Shown piece after piece: positions 8,257 through 15,256 of a stretch of 30,077 bases of DNA. The notes beneath the pieces were generated by a model. That model saw only the letters and a program-made list of their open reading frames with translations, was not told where the DNA came from and did not search any database. Each line of letters begins with the position of its first letter. The first letter of the stretch is position 1. The stretch lies in contig CAYHEP010000006.1 in assembly GCA_964355775.1 (NCBI GenBank), positions 1 through 30,077 on the forward strand, in the 5' to 3' direction. A program made the position numbers and the translations under genes. The DNA comes from JBBTSB01 sp964355775 (GTDB taxonomy: Bacteria; Patescibacteriota; Minisyncoccia; 2-02-FULL-40-12; IGHO2-01-FULL-4-A).

Positions 8257-8379
8257 TATGTATTTTTCCAACTACTATCAACAGGATAAAAATACATATT
8301 CACAATACAGAGTAACATGCTTTATATCTTATCCACACAAAATCCTCTCTCTTATTATCATTATTAATTTATATATAAT
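8257..8379. other. Putative replication origin (oriC) in the dnaA-dnaN gap
   Basis: The 123-bp gap holds one perfect DnaA box TTATCCACA (8329-8337), a two-mismatch box CTATCAACA (8275-8283), and a run made almost entirely of A and T just before dnaN (8351-8379), suitable as an unwinding element. Genes point away on both sides, as expected for a bidirectional origin. The number of clear boxes is low compared with E. coli or B. subtilis. Confidence 0.6.
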
Positions 8380-9468
8380 ATGAATATAATAATAAACCAA
8401 CAAAAATTACAAACAGCGGTTCGATCAGTTGAGCGTATTGTTTCAAAAAACATATCATTGCCGATTTTAAATACTATTTTACTACAAACAGACAAAGGAA
8501 AGTTAAAGTTAACAACAACAAATCTTGAGATAGGGATTAGGTATTGGATAGGCGCAAAGATAGAAAAAGAAGGAGTACTAGCTTTACCGGCACGTGTTTT
8601 TTCAGAATTTATCAACAGCGTACAGGATGAAAAAGTCGCGCTTGTCGCAGAGAAAAATACACTCATCATCACATCAGAGCATTACAAAACACAGATTCTC
8701 GGTATGGTCCCGGATGAATTCCCGATTATCCCGACACTCCACAATGCAGTCGAGTTTAGTGTACACAGTTCAGTATTAAAAACGGCGCTCGCAAGCGTGC
8801 TGGAATCCACATCGCTTCTTGAAACACGACCCGAGCTTACCGGCGTGTACGTGCACACAGGAGCGTCGGAGATCACATTTGCTGCCACGGACAGCTTTCG
8901 GTTGTCGGAGTGCGTCCTGAAGGCACCCATAGGCGTAAGTAAGGCTTTTATTGTCCCTAGGACAACGGCACAGGAGATCATGCGTCTTGCGGGGGACCAC
9001 AATGAAGATATTCGCATCGCTGTTTCAGAAAATCAGATATCGGCCCGCGGAGCAGATTTTGAACTGGTTTCACGGTTGATAGACGGAAGATATCCTGACT
9101 ACAAGAAGATCATACCGGAAAAGTTCAATGCGACCGTACTTATCGCGAAAGATGAATTTGAACGCAGTATCCGTATGGCGAGTATTTTCTCTTCCAGTAT
9201 TTCAGATGTCATTCTCAAAACTACCAACAACACCCTCCAACTTATGGCAAAAAACTCCGATCGGGGAGAAATCAGCGCAACTATGACCATAGCCGGAGGC
9301 AAAACACCGTTTGAGGTTTCGGTAAATTATCGCTATCTTCTCGACGGACTCAAGTCAATCCCTACAAATACCGTACTGATCGGATATACTGGACAAGGAA
9401 GCCCACTGGTGTTGAAAGGTGAAAACCGGGATGATTTTGTCTATGTCATTATGCCGTTGCGGACATAA
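8380..9468 (+). CDS. dnaN: DNA polymerase III beta subunit (sliding clamp)
   Basis: The 362-residue protein has the three repeated clamp domains. It begins MNIIINQQKLQTAVRSVERIVSKNISLPILNTILL, the family N-terminus. It continues through LTGVYVHTG and FAATDSFRLSE (domain 2), SRLIDGRYPDYKKIIP and the C-terminal VIMPLRT, the conserved end next to the peptide-binding pocket. It forms a dimeric ring that tethers polymerase III and other factors to DNA. It follows dnaA after 123 bp containing the putative origin. Only three bases separate it from the next small gene, so these are probably one operon. Confidence 0.98.
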   Translation: MNIIINQQKLQTAVRSVERIVSKNISLPILNTILLQTDKGKLKLTTTNLEIGIRYWIGAKIEKEGVLALPARVFSEFINSVQDEKVALVAEKNTLIITSEHYKTQILGMVPDEFPIIPTLHNAVEFSVHSSVLKTALASVLESTSLLETRPELTGVYVHTGASEITFAATDSFRLSECVLKAPIGVSKAFIVPRTTAQEIMRLAGDHNEDIRIAVSENQISARGADFELVSRLIDGRYPDYKKIIPEKFNATVLIAKDEFERSIRMASIFSSSISDVILKTTNNTLQLMAKNSDRGEISATMTIAGGKTPFEVSVNYRYLLDGLKSIPTNTVLIGYTGQGSPLVLKGENRDDFVYVIMPLRT

Positions 9469-9471
9469 CTG

Positions 9472-9720
9472 ATGCGCATGGAAGACCTCACGCAAAAATT
9501 GCAAAATCTCAAAAAGCGATTTTCGCAAAAATCAAAAGAAGATGCCGTATTGCGCGATCAAGTCAAGAAACTTATACCTTCAGCACTTCTGATCAAGGAA
9601 ACCAGTTTTACAAAAAATACAGTGACGCTCGTGGCGACAAACAAAGCAACCGCGCAAGAATTGTTTTTGATTCGAGAATCTCTCGCTCGTGAACTCAAAA
9701 AAGAGGTAGTGATCCGCTGA
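9472..9720 (+). CDS. DUF721/DciA-like small protein (putative helicase-loading factor)
   Basis: The 82-residue product ends with NTVTLVATNKATAQELFLIRESLARELKK. This resembles the DUF721/DciA core, in which a strand is followed by a helix with A-Q-E-L and a Leu-Glu/Lys-rich end. DciA proteins assist DnaB helicase loading in bacteria without DnaC or DnaI, and their genes often lie close to dnaA or dnaN. The N-terminal half is charged and helical. It starts three bases after dnaN. Its 3' end overlaps the convergent PBP gene by 26 bases. The family assignment rests on one motif and on position. Confidence 0.55.
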   Translation: MRMEDLTQKLQNLKKRFSQKSKEDAVLRDQVKKLIPSALLIKETSFTKNTVTLVATNKATAQELFLIRESLARELKKEVVIR

Positions 9721-11776
9721 CAATCTGCCCGGTCTCACGTATCCATGTTTCAACTGAAGCCTCCCAATTTCTATATTGCGGATCAGTTTGGTCTATATAT
9801 TTCAGTATGGTATGAATACTGCCGTCGGCGTCATGATAATCGCCGTTGAACATCGGCTTATCAGATTCGGCGATAGGGTCAGGTTTTGTAAAAAATTCAA
9901 CCGGTGTCCCTTGAAGTGCGCGACGCATAAACTCATTCCACATAGGACCAGCCGCAGAAGCTCCGGCGCCGGCTGCAGTCATGGGACTGTCGTCATTGTT
10001 TCCCGTCCATACTCCCGCTGCGAGTGATGGCGCGTACCCGATAAGCCAGCCGTCACGGTTGTTTTGTGTAGTGCCTGTTTTGGCTGCGATCTGGCGTCCG
10101 GGAATAGTCAGTGAATTGGAGTAGCCAAAAGCCGGCGCACGCGCATTGTTATCTGATAAAACATCGGAAATCATGCGCGCAACTTGTGGTGCTATGACTT
10201 GTTCTTCTTGTTGTTTGAACTCCTCTAGCACAACGCCGTCACTCGATGTAACTTTTAGAATAAAGGTGGATGGCTCATGAATGCCGTCATTGGCGAAGAC
10301 GCCATAACCTGAAACCATATCCACAAGGCTTACTCCTGCTCCGCCAAGCACCAGAGACAGACCGTAGTAGTTTACGGGATCCAAAGACAGTACGCCCATA
10401 CTTCGCGCGGTTTCCACGGTGTCAGTGATACCTGCAAGGTATAAAATTTTCACTGCCGGTACATTGAGTGATCTGCCGAGCGCTTGGCGCAACGAAACCG
10501 GTCCGGAAAAAGTACCGCTGTAGTCTTTCGGATGATAACAATCCGACCCATCCGAAGCTTTTACTTGGTCGCCAGAAGGATTACAGAGCGGGTTAAATTC
10601 CGTACGTAGATCAAAGAGTATCGTTGAGTCGCCGTACCCTTTGGCGAATGCGGTAGCGTAGGCAAACGGCTTGAACGACGAACCGGGCTGGCGAATGTTT
10701 TGAATTGCCACGTTGTAATTGCCACTGTGTTCAATGTCCCAGTAATCCCGGGATCCCACCAATGCCAAAAGCTGTCCCGTCCTTGGATCTACGGCAACCA
10801 ATGCCGCATTGTCTGCCTTGTATTTTTTTGCGTTGATGTCTCCGTATTTCGTCACCAATTCCTCCGCAAGATCTTGCTTGTCTTTGTCCAGCGTTGTGAT
10901 AACTTTGAGTCCACCGTTTTCCACCAAGTCCTCTCCATACTTTTGTATGAGATAATCGCGGACCATAATGACAAAATGAGCCGCTGCAAAATGATTTTTT
11001 GCCGATTTGGCTTGCGGAGGATTAGCGATGGCGTTATCATATTCTGCCGTAGTGATCGTGCCAAGATTTTTCATACGTCCCAAAATATACGTACTGCGGG
11101 TTGTCAGCTGGTCAGTGTGGTTGCCATACGGAGAATAGTAGGTGGGTGCTTTGATGACCGAAGCGAGCATTGCCGCTTCGGCAATGGTCAGCTGTTCGGC
11201 ATGTTTGCCGAAAAATGTCTGGCTCGCAGCTTCAATGCCGTATGTGTTTGATCCGAACGGTATTTGGTTCAGATACGTCCAAAAAATATAGTCCTTGGAA
11301 TACGCACGCTCGACTTGCAATGCCAAGATCGCTTCTTTTATCTTTCTCGAAATGCTCTTCTGTTTGCCCACAATGGCATTCTTTACCAGCTGTTGCGTGA
11401 TGGTAGAACCTCCCTCCGAAGCATTGAGTCCTTTTATGTCGTTGTAGAGCGCCCGGGCGATTCCTCGGATGTCAATACCGCCATGCTTGTAGAATGAAGA
11501 ATCTTCTGCCGCGAGAATAGCGTTTTTGATGGACGGAGGCATTTGTTCCCATGCGATAATGGTGCGTTTTTCCTCGCCATGCACGTCAAAGAGTATTGTG
11601 GTTTCGGAGCGGTCATAGATTTTCGTTGATTCGTTGACGCGTCGCAATGCCAGAAGAGACGTATCGGGGACCTGTCGTATGTAATATACCAATACCAAAG
11701 CTCCGATGATAATACATCCAACGCCAACGCCAGCTACAATAAAAAAGAAGCGTTTCCAGCTTTTTGGTCGCCACAT
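9695..11776 (-). CDS. Class A penicillin-binding protein (PBP1A-like)
   Basis: I place the start at 11776 (MWRPKSWKRFFF, 693 residues), because the longer frame to 11818 runs back to the edge of repeat element E1. One TM helix (about residues 9-32) is followed by a GT51 glycosyltransferase domain with ILAAEDSSFYKHGG (catalytic Glu) and EGGSTITQQLVKN. The transpeptidase domain follows, with SSFK (SxxK motif, in RQPGSSFKPF), SLN (in GRSLNVPAV) and KTGTTQNNRDGW. The enzyme polymerises and cross-links peptidoglycan outside the membrane, so this cell makes a wall. The stop overlaps the convergent DUF721-like gene. No truncation is seen. Confidence 0.95.
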   Translation of the reverse strand: MWRPKSWKRFFFIVAGVGVGCIIIGALVLVYYIRQVPDTSLLALRRVNESTKIYDRSETTILFDVHGEEKRTIIAWEQMPPSIKNAILAAEDSSFYKHGGIDIRGIARALYNDIKGLNASEGGSTITQQLVKNAIVGKQKSISRKIKEAILALQVERAYSKDYIFWTYLNQIPFGSNTYGIEAASQTFFGKHAEQLTIAEAAMLASVIKAPTYYSPYGNHTDQLTTRSTYILGRMKNLGTITTAEYDNAIANPPQAKSAKNHFAAAHFVIMVRDYLIQKYGEDLVENGGLKVITTLDKDKQDLAEELVTKYGDINAKKYKADNAALVAVDPRTGQLLALVGSRDYWDIEHSGNYNVAIQNIRQPGSSFKPFAYATAFAKGYGDSTILFDLRTEFNPLCNPSGDQVKASDGSDCYHPKDYSGTFSGPVSLRQALGRSLNVPAVKILYLAGITDTVETARSMGVLSLDPVNYYGLSLVLGGAGVSLVDMVSGYGVFANDGIHEPSTFILKVTSSDGVVLEEFKQQEEQVIAPQVARMISDVLSDNNARAPAFGYSNSLTIPGRQIAAKTGTTQNNRDGWLIGYAPSLAAGVWTGNNDDSPMTAAGAGASAAGPMWNEFMRRALQGTPVEFFTKPDPIAESDKPMFNGDYHDADGSIHTILKYIDQTDPQYRNWEASVETWIRETGQIVSGSLPLF

Positions 11777-11822
11777 AGTCTTGCTATGATGCCATAAAAT
11801 AGCTATAGTTACAAGCATGCGT

Positions 11823-11895
11823 CCCGTTAGAAGTAGCCCTAACGGGTTATAATTTACGCTAAACTATTACTATGACCCATACTACTTCTAACGGG
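11823..11895. repeat. Repeat element E1 (73 bp, inverted ends CCCGTTAGAAG / CTTCTAACGGG)
   Basis: Arms of 14 bp pair perfectly (left ends GAAGTAG, right begins CTACTTC), and GCG/TGC flanks can extend the stem. The interior has a second CTAACGGG (11840-11847 area) that can pair with the left arm as an 8-bp local hairpin. A TATAAT (11848-11853) is also inside. The right end is followed directly by an ATG in frame with tyrS. Three related copies occur at 13502, 14411 and 21343. Confidence 0.93.
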
Positions 11896-12933
11896 ATGCG
11901 TATCAAGCTTGGAATTGACCCGACCGCAAAAGATTTGCACCTCGGGCATACGGTGCCATTGCGCAAAATGAGGCAGTATCAGGAGGAAGGCCATACCGCG
12001 GTGCTGATCATCGGCGATTTTACGGCACTCATCGGAGATCCTTCAGGGCGCAACGATTTACGGCCTATGCTCACGCCTGCGCAGATCAAAGAAAACGAAG
12101 CTGGCTATCTGGAAGCAGTTGGCAAGATTTTAGATATCAGCAAAGCCGAGGTGCATCACAACAGCGAGTGGTTTGGGAGCAAGGGGATGGATTTTCTGAT
12201 GGATCTCATGCGCCGAGTGACTGTGGCGCAAGTCTTGGAACGGGAAGATTTTCAGAAACGCATGAAATCCGGCACCGACGTGGCGTTGCTGGAGATCATC
12301 TATCCGTTGTTGCAGGGATACGATTCGGTTGCCGTGAAAGCCGACGTGGAGCTTGGCGGTACCGATCAGACATTCAATCTCCATATGGGCAGACGAATAC
12401 AGAGGAGTTTTGGAGTAAAAGAGCAAGAAGTGGTCACGTTTCCGCTTTTGGTTGGTCTTGATGGAAAACACAAAATGTCAAAAAGCCTCGGAAACTACAT
12501 AGCCATTTCGGACAGCGCGCAGGAAATGTTTGGTAAAGTCATGAGTATTCCCGATAATCTCATGCCACAGTATTATGAATTATTGACTAATCTTGTTTTT
12601 GATCCGTCAATGCCACCGAAATACGCCAAAGAAAAACTTGGTTTGGCAATTGTAACGCAGTATCACGGAGACGAGTCGGCAAAAAATGCAAAGGAAGAAT
12701 TTGCTAGCATATTTTCCAAGGGTGGCGTACCCGACCGTATGCCGGAAGGCGTGATTGTTGGTGATCTTGCCGGGACCATGGCGGAACATTTTAAAATTTC
12801 AAAATCGGAAGCACATCGCAAGATCAAAGAAGGTGCTGTTTCCATCAATGGCAAAACCGTAGAGGACGCCAAAGAAAACATAAAGCCCGGAGACATTCTC
12901 CGGGCCGGACGCAAATTTCTCAAGATCATTTAA
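11872..12933 (+). CDS. tyrS: Tyrosyl-tRNA synthetase, N-terminally truncated
   Basis: The 353-residue product contains IKLGIDPTAKDLHLGHT (HIGH-type motif HLGH), GGTDQTFN and KHKMSKS, followed by a C-terminal S4 RNA-binding domain (SKSEAHRKIKEGAVSINGK). It is the TyrZ-like subtype by motif spelling. TyrRS normally has about 35-45 residues before the strand corresponding to RIKLGIDPT; here nothing of that remains. The frame begins inside repeat E1: ATG at 11872 gives MTHTTSNG before a second ATG at 11896 that sits exactly at the element end. The only upstream frame is closed by TAA. The missing part contributes to the active-site surface, so activity is uncertain. The stop overlaps the acidic micro-ORF by four bases. 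Confidence 0.9.
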   Translation: MTHTTSNGMRIKLGIDPTAKDLHLGHTVPLRKMRQYQEEGHTAVLIIGDFTALIGDPSGRNDLRPMLTPAQIKENEAGYLEAVGKILDISKAEVHHNSEWFGSKGMDFLMDLMRRVTVAQVLEREDFQKRMKSGTDVALLEIIYPLLQGYDSVAVKADVELGGTDQTFNLHMGRRIQRSFGVKEQEVVTFPLLVGLDGKHKMSKSLGNYIAISDSAQEMFGKVMSIPDNLMPQYYELLTNLVFDPSMPPKYAKEKLGLAIVTQYHGDESAKNAKEEFASIFSKGGVPDRMPEGVIVGDLAGTMAEHFKISKSEAHRKIKEGAVSINGKTVEDAKENIKPGDILRAGRKFLKII

Positions 12934-13037
12934 ACTGTTTCTTCTTCGGTTTCCTCTTCCTCCTCGTCATCATCGTCCTCGACATCGTCCTTGTCCAAAT
13001 CCTCTTCCTCCGCCAACAAATAGGTGTAGTTTTTCAT
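12930..13037 (-). CDS. Acidic micro-protein downstream of ruvC
   Basis: A 35-codon frame starts with ATG at 13037, overlapping the ruvC stop (ATGA). It reads MKNYTYLLAEEEDLDKDD followed by an Asp/Glu run and ends at TAA overlapping the tyrS stop. More than half of the residues are acidic. The tight overlap with ruvC, the uninterrupted frame between two genes and the strong composition support a real translated tail gene. No known family is recognised. Confidence 0.55.
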   Translation of the reverse strand: MKNYTYLLAEEEDLDKDDVEDDDDEEEEETEEETV

Positions 13038-13501
13038 GTTGCATATCTTACCGTATTCGCACAGCAAATTGCAAGAGCCAGCGCATCAGCCACATCATCT
13101 GGCTTGGGAGTCTCTTTTAAACCAAGCACCAGCTTGACCATGGTCTGGACAGCAACCTTATCGGCTCTGCCGTAGCCGGAGATCGCCTGCTTTACCTGAA
13201 GCGGCGTAAATTCCCGCACTTCGACACCGTGGTGTGCCGCAACCAATAGCAAAACGCCCCGAATTTCGCTTACTTGCATGACAGTCTTTGCATTTTTAAA
13301 GAAAAAGAGCGTTTCCAGCGCGACGACGTCGGGGTGATGTTTTTTGATGAGTTTCGCAAAAAAATCATACACGTTGGCCACGCGGTCGCGGTTGTGGATA
13401 TTGCTTTGTGTCCTGCACGTGCCGTAGTCGACAGCTTTCAGGTCATCGATCGCGCCCCAGCCAATCAAACTCGTGCCCGGATCAATTCCCAGAATACGCA
13501 T
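13034..13501 (-). CDS. ruvC: Holliday junction resolvase RuvC
   Basis: The 155-residue protein from ATG at 13501 starts MRILGIDPGTSLIGWGAI, the native RuvC start with the first catalytic Asp. The acidic residues continue with VALETLFFFKN (Glu) and PDDVADALALAI (two Asp near the end). RuvC cuts Holliday junctions made by RuvAB. The longer frame (to 13561) adds residues translated from repeat E2 and is rejected, although readthrough from E2 would stay in frame. ruvB lies in the same minus-strand cluster, and ruvA is absent from the window. The ATG lies directly against the E2 end with no Shine-Dalgarno sequence. Confidence 0.95.
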   Translation of the reverse strand: MRILGIDPGTSLIGWGAIDDLKAVDYGTCRTQSNIHNRDRVANVYDFFAKLIKKHHPDVVALETLFFFKNAKTVMQVSEIRGVLLLVAAHHGVEVREFTPLQVKQAISGYGRADKVAVQTMVKLVLGLKETPKPDDVADALALAICCANTVRYAT

Positions 13502-13574
13502 CCCGTTAGAAGCAGCCCTGACGGGTTTATTTTCACGTTTAACTGTGGTCATGAATTCCACTGCTTCTAACGGG
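13502..13574. repeat. Repeat element E2 (73 bp)
   Basis: The ends are CCCGTTAGAAGCAG and CTGCTTCTAACGGG (14-bp perfect arms). The interior starts GCCCTGACGGG next to the left arm in plus orientation. The downstream gene ruvC is read on the minus strand, so this internal copy lies next to the ATG-side arm, opposite to E1, E3 and E4. The right arm supplies the TAG stop of the shortened yebC frame. Confidence 0.93.
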
Positions 13575-13806
13575 ACGCGTTGGATTTTGTGGCGCGAGCG
13601 ATTGCGCGTTCTATATTTTCCTTGGGCATATTAACCTTGCGCGCATTTTCAATCGCACTCCGGAGACGGATGTTTATAGATGGATCGGCGCCCGATTGCG
13701 CTGCGATCGTAATCGCATTGCCAAGTTTGCCGAATAGTTGTCCTTTCTTGACATCGGCAGTTCCCTTTTGCCTTTTTATCTGACTCCATTTGCTGTGACC
13801 TGACAT
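13567..13806 (-). CDS. YebC/PmpR-family protein, truncated to its first domain
   Basis: The product starts MSGHSKWSQIKRQKGTADV and continues through NIRLRSAIENARKVNMPKENIERAIARAT, the conserved N-terminal domain of YebC/PmpR. These proteins are normally about 240 residues and act in transcription control or ribosome rescue at proline stretches. Here the frame ends after 79 residues at TAG inside repeat E2, so two thirds of the family length is missing. The start at 13806 is set by a promoter whose -10 box ends six bases before it. yebC next to ruvC is a conserved pair. It may be a remnant. Confidence 0.85.
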   Translation of the reverse strand: MSGHSKWSQIKRQKGTADVKKGQLFGKLGNAITIAAQSGADPSINIRLRSAIENARKVNMPKENIERAIARATKSNASR

Positions 13807-13812
13807 GGAGGC

Positions 13813-13841
13813 ATTGTAGGAAAAATACTTGCTTTTGTCTA
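13813..13841 (-). promoter_or_regulatory. Promoter of yebC fragment (leaderless)
   Basis: Minus strand TAGACA (13836-13841), a 17-bp spacer and TACAAT (13813-13818), then six bases to the ATG at 13806. The spacing equals that of dnaA and predicts a leaderless mRNA. Confidence 0.65.
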
Positions 13842-13846
13842 CCTTT

Positions 13847-14410
13847 TCAATTGCAGGGGGCGTGCAAGATACGAGAGTATTCAGCAAGAAGTTCTTCCGG
13901 AGAATTGTATGTCTTTAGATATTGTGGTGTTAATGTTTTCCATCCATTGTCGGTGTCACAGTAATAGTATTTTGCCGTGCGGTATGAGCTTGTATACCAC
14001 AAGTGACTTGACGTAGGAGTGAGTGTTGGAGTCGTCGACGGCGTAGGGGATGGTGCCGGAGTGGCCGTGGGAGTAGCAGTAGGCGTGAGAGTTGGAGTTG
14101 ATATGGGAGTTGGGATTGGCGTGGGTGCGGGAGTGGAAGTGTAAGTTGTAGTAGGAATCGAGATCGGGGTTGATGTTGGAGTTTTTATCGGCATGATGAT
14201 CGGCGAAGCGGTGGGAGTTGCAGTAGTGGTGCGGGTTGGTAAAAGAGATTGCTTTGCCGAGATAGAAGTCATCGGAGTAATGGTAGTAGATACGATCGCT
14301 GTAGGCAGAATCAGCGCCGGCTGTGGCGGAGGGGTTTTTGAAGTGCCGGAAAACCACGCGATGCTGATCGCTCCGACAAAGACCGCAGAAGCGATGATGA
14401 GACGGTTCAT
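13847..14410 (-). CDS. Exported Pro/Thr-rich protein with C-terminal tyrosine-rich domain
   Basis: The 187-residue product begins MNRLIIASAVFVGAISIAWFSG, a signal peptide or membrane anchor. A long Thr-Pro spacer (about residues 30-135, many TPTPT and TPTAT repeats) follows. A compact C-terminal part contains WYTSSYRTAKYYYCDTDNGW and ends LHAPCN, with two Cys. The spacer probably holds the small domain away from the membrane. I do not know a function for the end domain. The start codon is exactly at the edge of repeat E3. The PH-domain gene precedes it and yebC follows. Confidence 0.8.
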   Translation of the reverse strand: MNRLIIASAVFVGAISIAWFSGTSKTPPPQPALILPTAIVSTTITPMTSISAKQSLLPTRTTTATPTASPIIMPIKTPTSTPISIPTTTYTSTPAPTPIPTPISTPTLTPTATPTATPAPSPTPSTTPTLTPTSSHLWYTSSYRTAKYYYCDTDNGWKTLTPQYLKTYNSPEELLAEYSRILHAPCN

Positions 14411-14486
14411 CCCGTTAGAAGTTGCAATGGTATTGTGATAATCGACATAACGTGGTTGATAACCCGCTAGGGCAACTTCTAACGGG
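14411..14486. repeat. Repeat element E3 (76 bp)
   Basis: Arms of 15 bp (CCCGTTAGAAGTTGC and GCAACTTCTAACGGG) pair perfectly. Read on the minus strand, the internal copy CTAGCGGG follows the left arm and can pair with it through one G-U. The ATG of the Pro/Thr-rich gene follows the last base directly. The upstream PH-domain gene ends with TGA two bases before the element, giving the same TGAAT-element-ATGAA frame as E4. Confidence 0.93.
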
Positions 14487-14488
14487 AT

Positions 14489-15073
14489 TCACGGTGTGGG
14501 GATAGTGGTAGCTTCGTGAATTTCGATGTCGTCCGGATGGATTTTTATAAATTGTACCTGTGCTTCCGTGATGACGTTTTTTACATGATTGGGATGCGGG
14601 ATTTGTTTGAAGAAAAACTTTTCCTGCGCAGCGGCGGTTTGCACCTCAAGGTTGCCGAAATCAAAAAACGTCGGAATGACTCCGGAAATGACCACGGAAA
14701 TGTCCTGTATTTTGGAAAGATGCAACTCGGCGACGCTCCGGCGGAAAAAGCCATGCTGTTCGCTGTCAATTATGCGGTGGTCGGTCACTATCCAAAAATC
14801 CAGCAGGTACATGGTGATCGCATAAAACACCCCGTACCACCAGAACAGGTAAAAAATCGACACTGCAAACCAGTAGATCGCACCGGTGCTACCGACAAGA
14901 TCGCTTCTCAAGACAATGCCCGCAATGATGGGAATAAGTCCAAAGATCCCAAACGCAGCCAATTTCAATGCCAGCACGATCCAGTGCCGGTGCAGAAGCA
15001 ACAGTACATTCTCGTACGGTTTTTTATCTTCAAACGTGAAACTGGTTTGGCTTAAAAAAGAAAATATGCTCAT
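14489..15073 (-). CDS. Membrane protein with bacterial PH domain (bPH2/YdbS-like)
   Basis: The 194-residue protein has two TM helices (about residues 33-55 and 65-92) after a short cytosolic start. A beta-rich domain then begins YLLDFWIVTDHRIIDSEQHGFFRRSVAELHLSKIQDISV, the typical bPH signature (W-x-V-T-x-x-R-I followed by x-L-x-K-I-Q-D). Such proteins sit on the cytoplasmic membrane; functions are mostly unknown. It overlaps the small membrane gene by four bases (ATGA) and ends at TGA just before E3. Confidence 0.85.
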   Translation of the reverse strand: MSIFSFLSQTSFTFEDKKPYENVLLLLHRHWIVLALKLAAFGIFGLIPIIAGIVLRSDLVGSTGAIYWFAVSIFYLFWWYGVFYAITMYLLDFWIVTDHRIIDSEQHGFFRRSVAELHLSKIQDISVVISGVIPTFFDFGNLEVQTAAAQEKFFFKQIPHPNHVKNVITEAQVQFIKIHPDDIEIHEATTIPTP

Positions 15074-15255
15074 AATAAATTGAAATAAAAGACCATCGTG
15101 AATAAAAGCAAAACGATAGAGCCTGCAAAAAATACAAACGCAACCACTTTTGGTCTGTTGCCGATTCCGAATCTGATCAAATGATACAGGATAATAAAAG
15201 CTCCAATCCAGTAGATCACGACGGCGACAATCAGTGCAATGAGAGGGATATTCAT
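15070..15255 (-). CDS. Small two-TM membrane protein
   Basis: The 61-residue product is almost entirely two hydrophobic helices (about residues 3-28 and 38-60) joined by the basic loop RFGIGNRPK. It starts one base after the ruvB stop and overlaps the PH-domain gene start (ATGA), so it is translated as part of that operon. No named family is recognised. Confidence 0.75.
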   Translation of the reverse strand: MNIPLIALIVAVVIYWIGAFIILYHLIRFGIGNRPKVVAFVFFAGSIVLLLFTMVFYFNLL

Positions 15256-15256
15256 G

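Noticed and set aside
10700..11251. Plus-strand 183-codon ORF within the PBP gene
   Set aside because: Antisense to the conserved GT51/transpeptidase coding sequence; no ribosome site or family motif.
11777..11818. Upstream start for the PBP gene at 11818
   Set aside because: It adds 14 residues without family similarity next to the E1 edge; MWRPKSWKRFFF at 11776 is a better membrane-protein start.
13502..13561. Element-derived N-terminal extension of RuvC
   Set aside because: The added residues come from E2; the native catalytic start MRILGIDPG is at 13501. Readthrough cannot be excluded.
14030..14240. Tandem short repeats that could look like a CRISPR or microsatellite
   Set aside because: They are codons for Thr-Pro repeats in the exported protein on the minus strand. 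Units are irregular, with no spacers of constant length.
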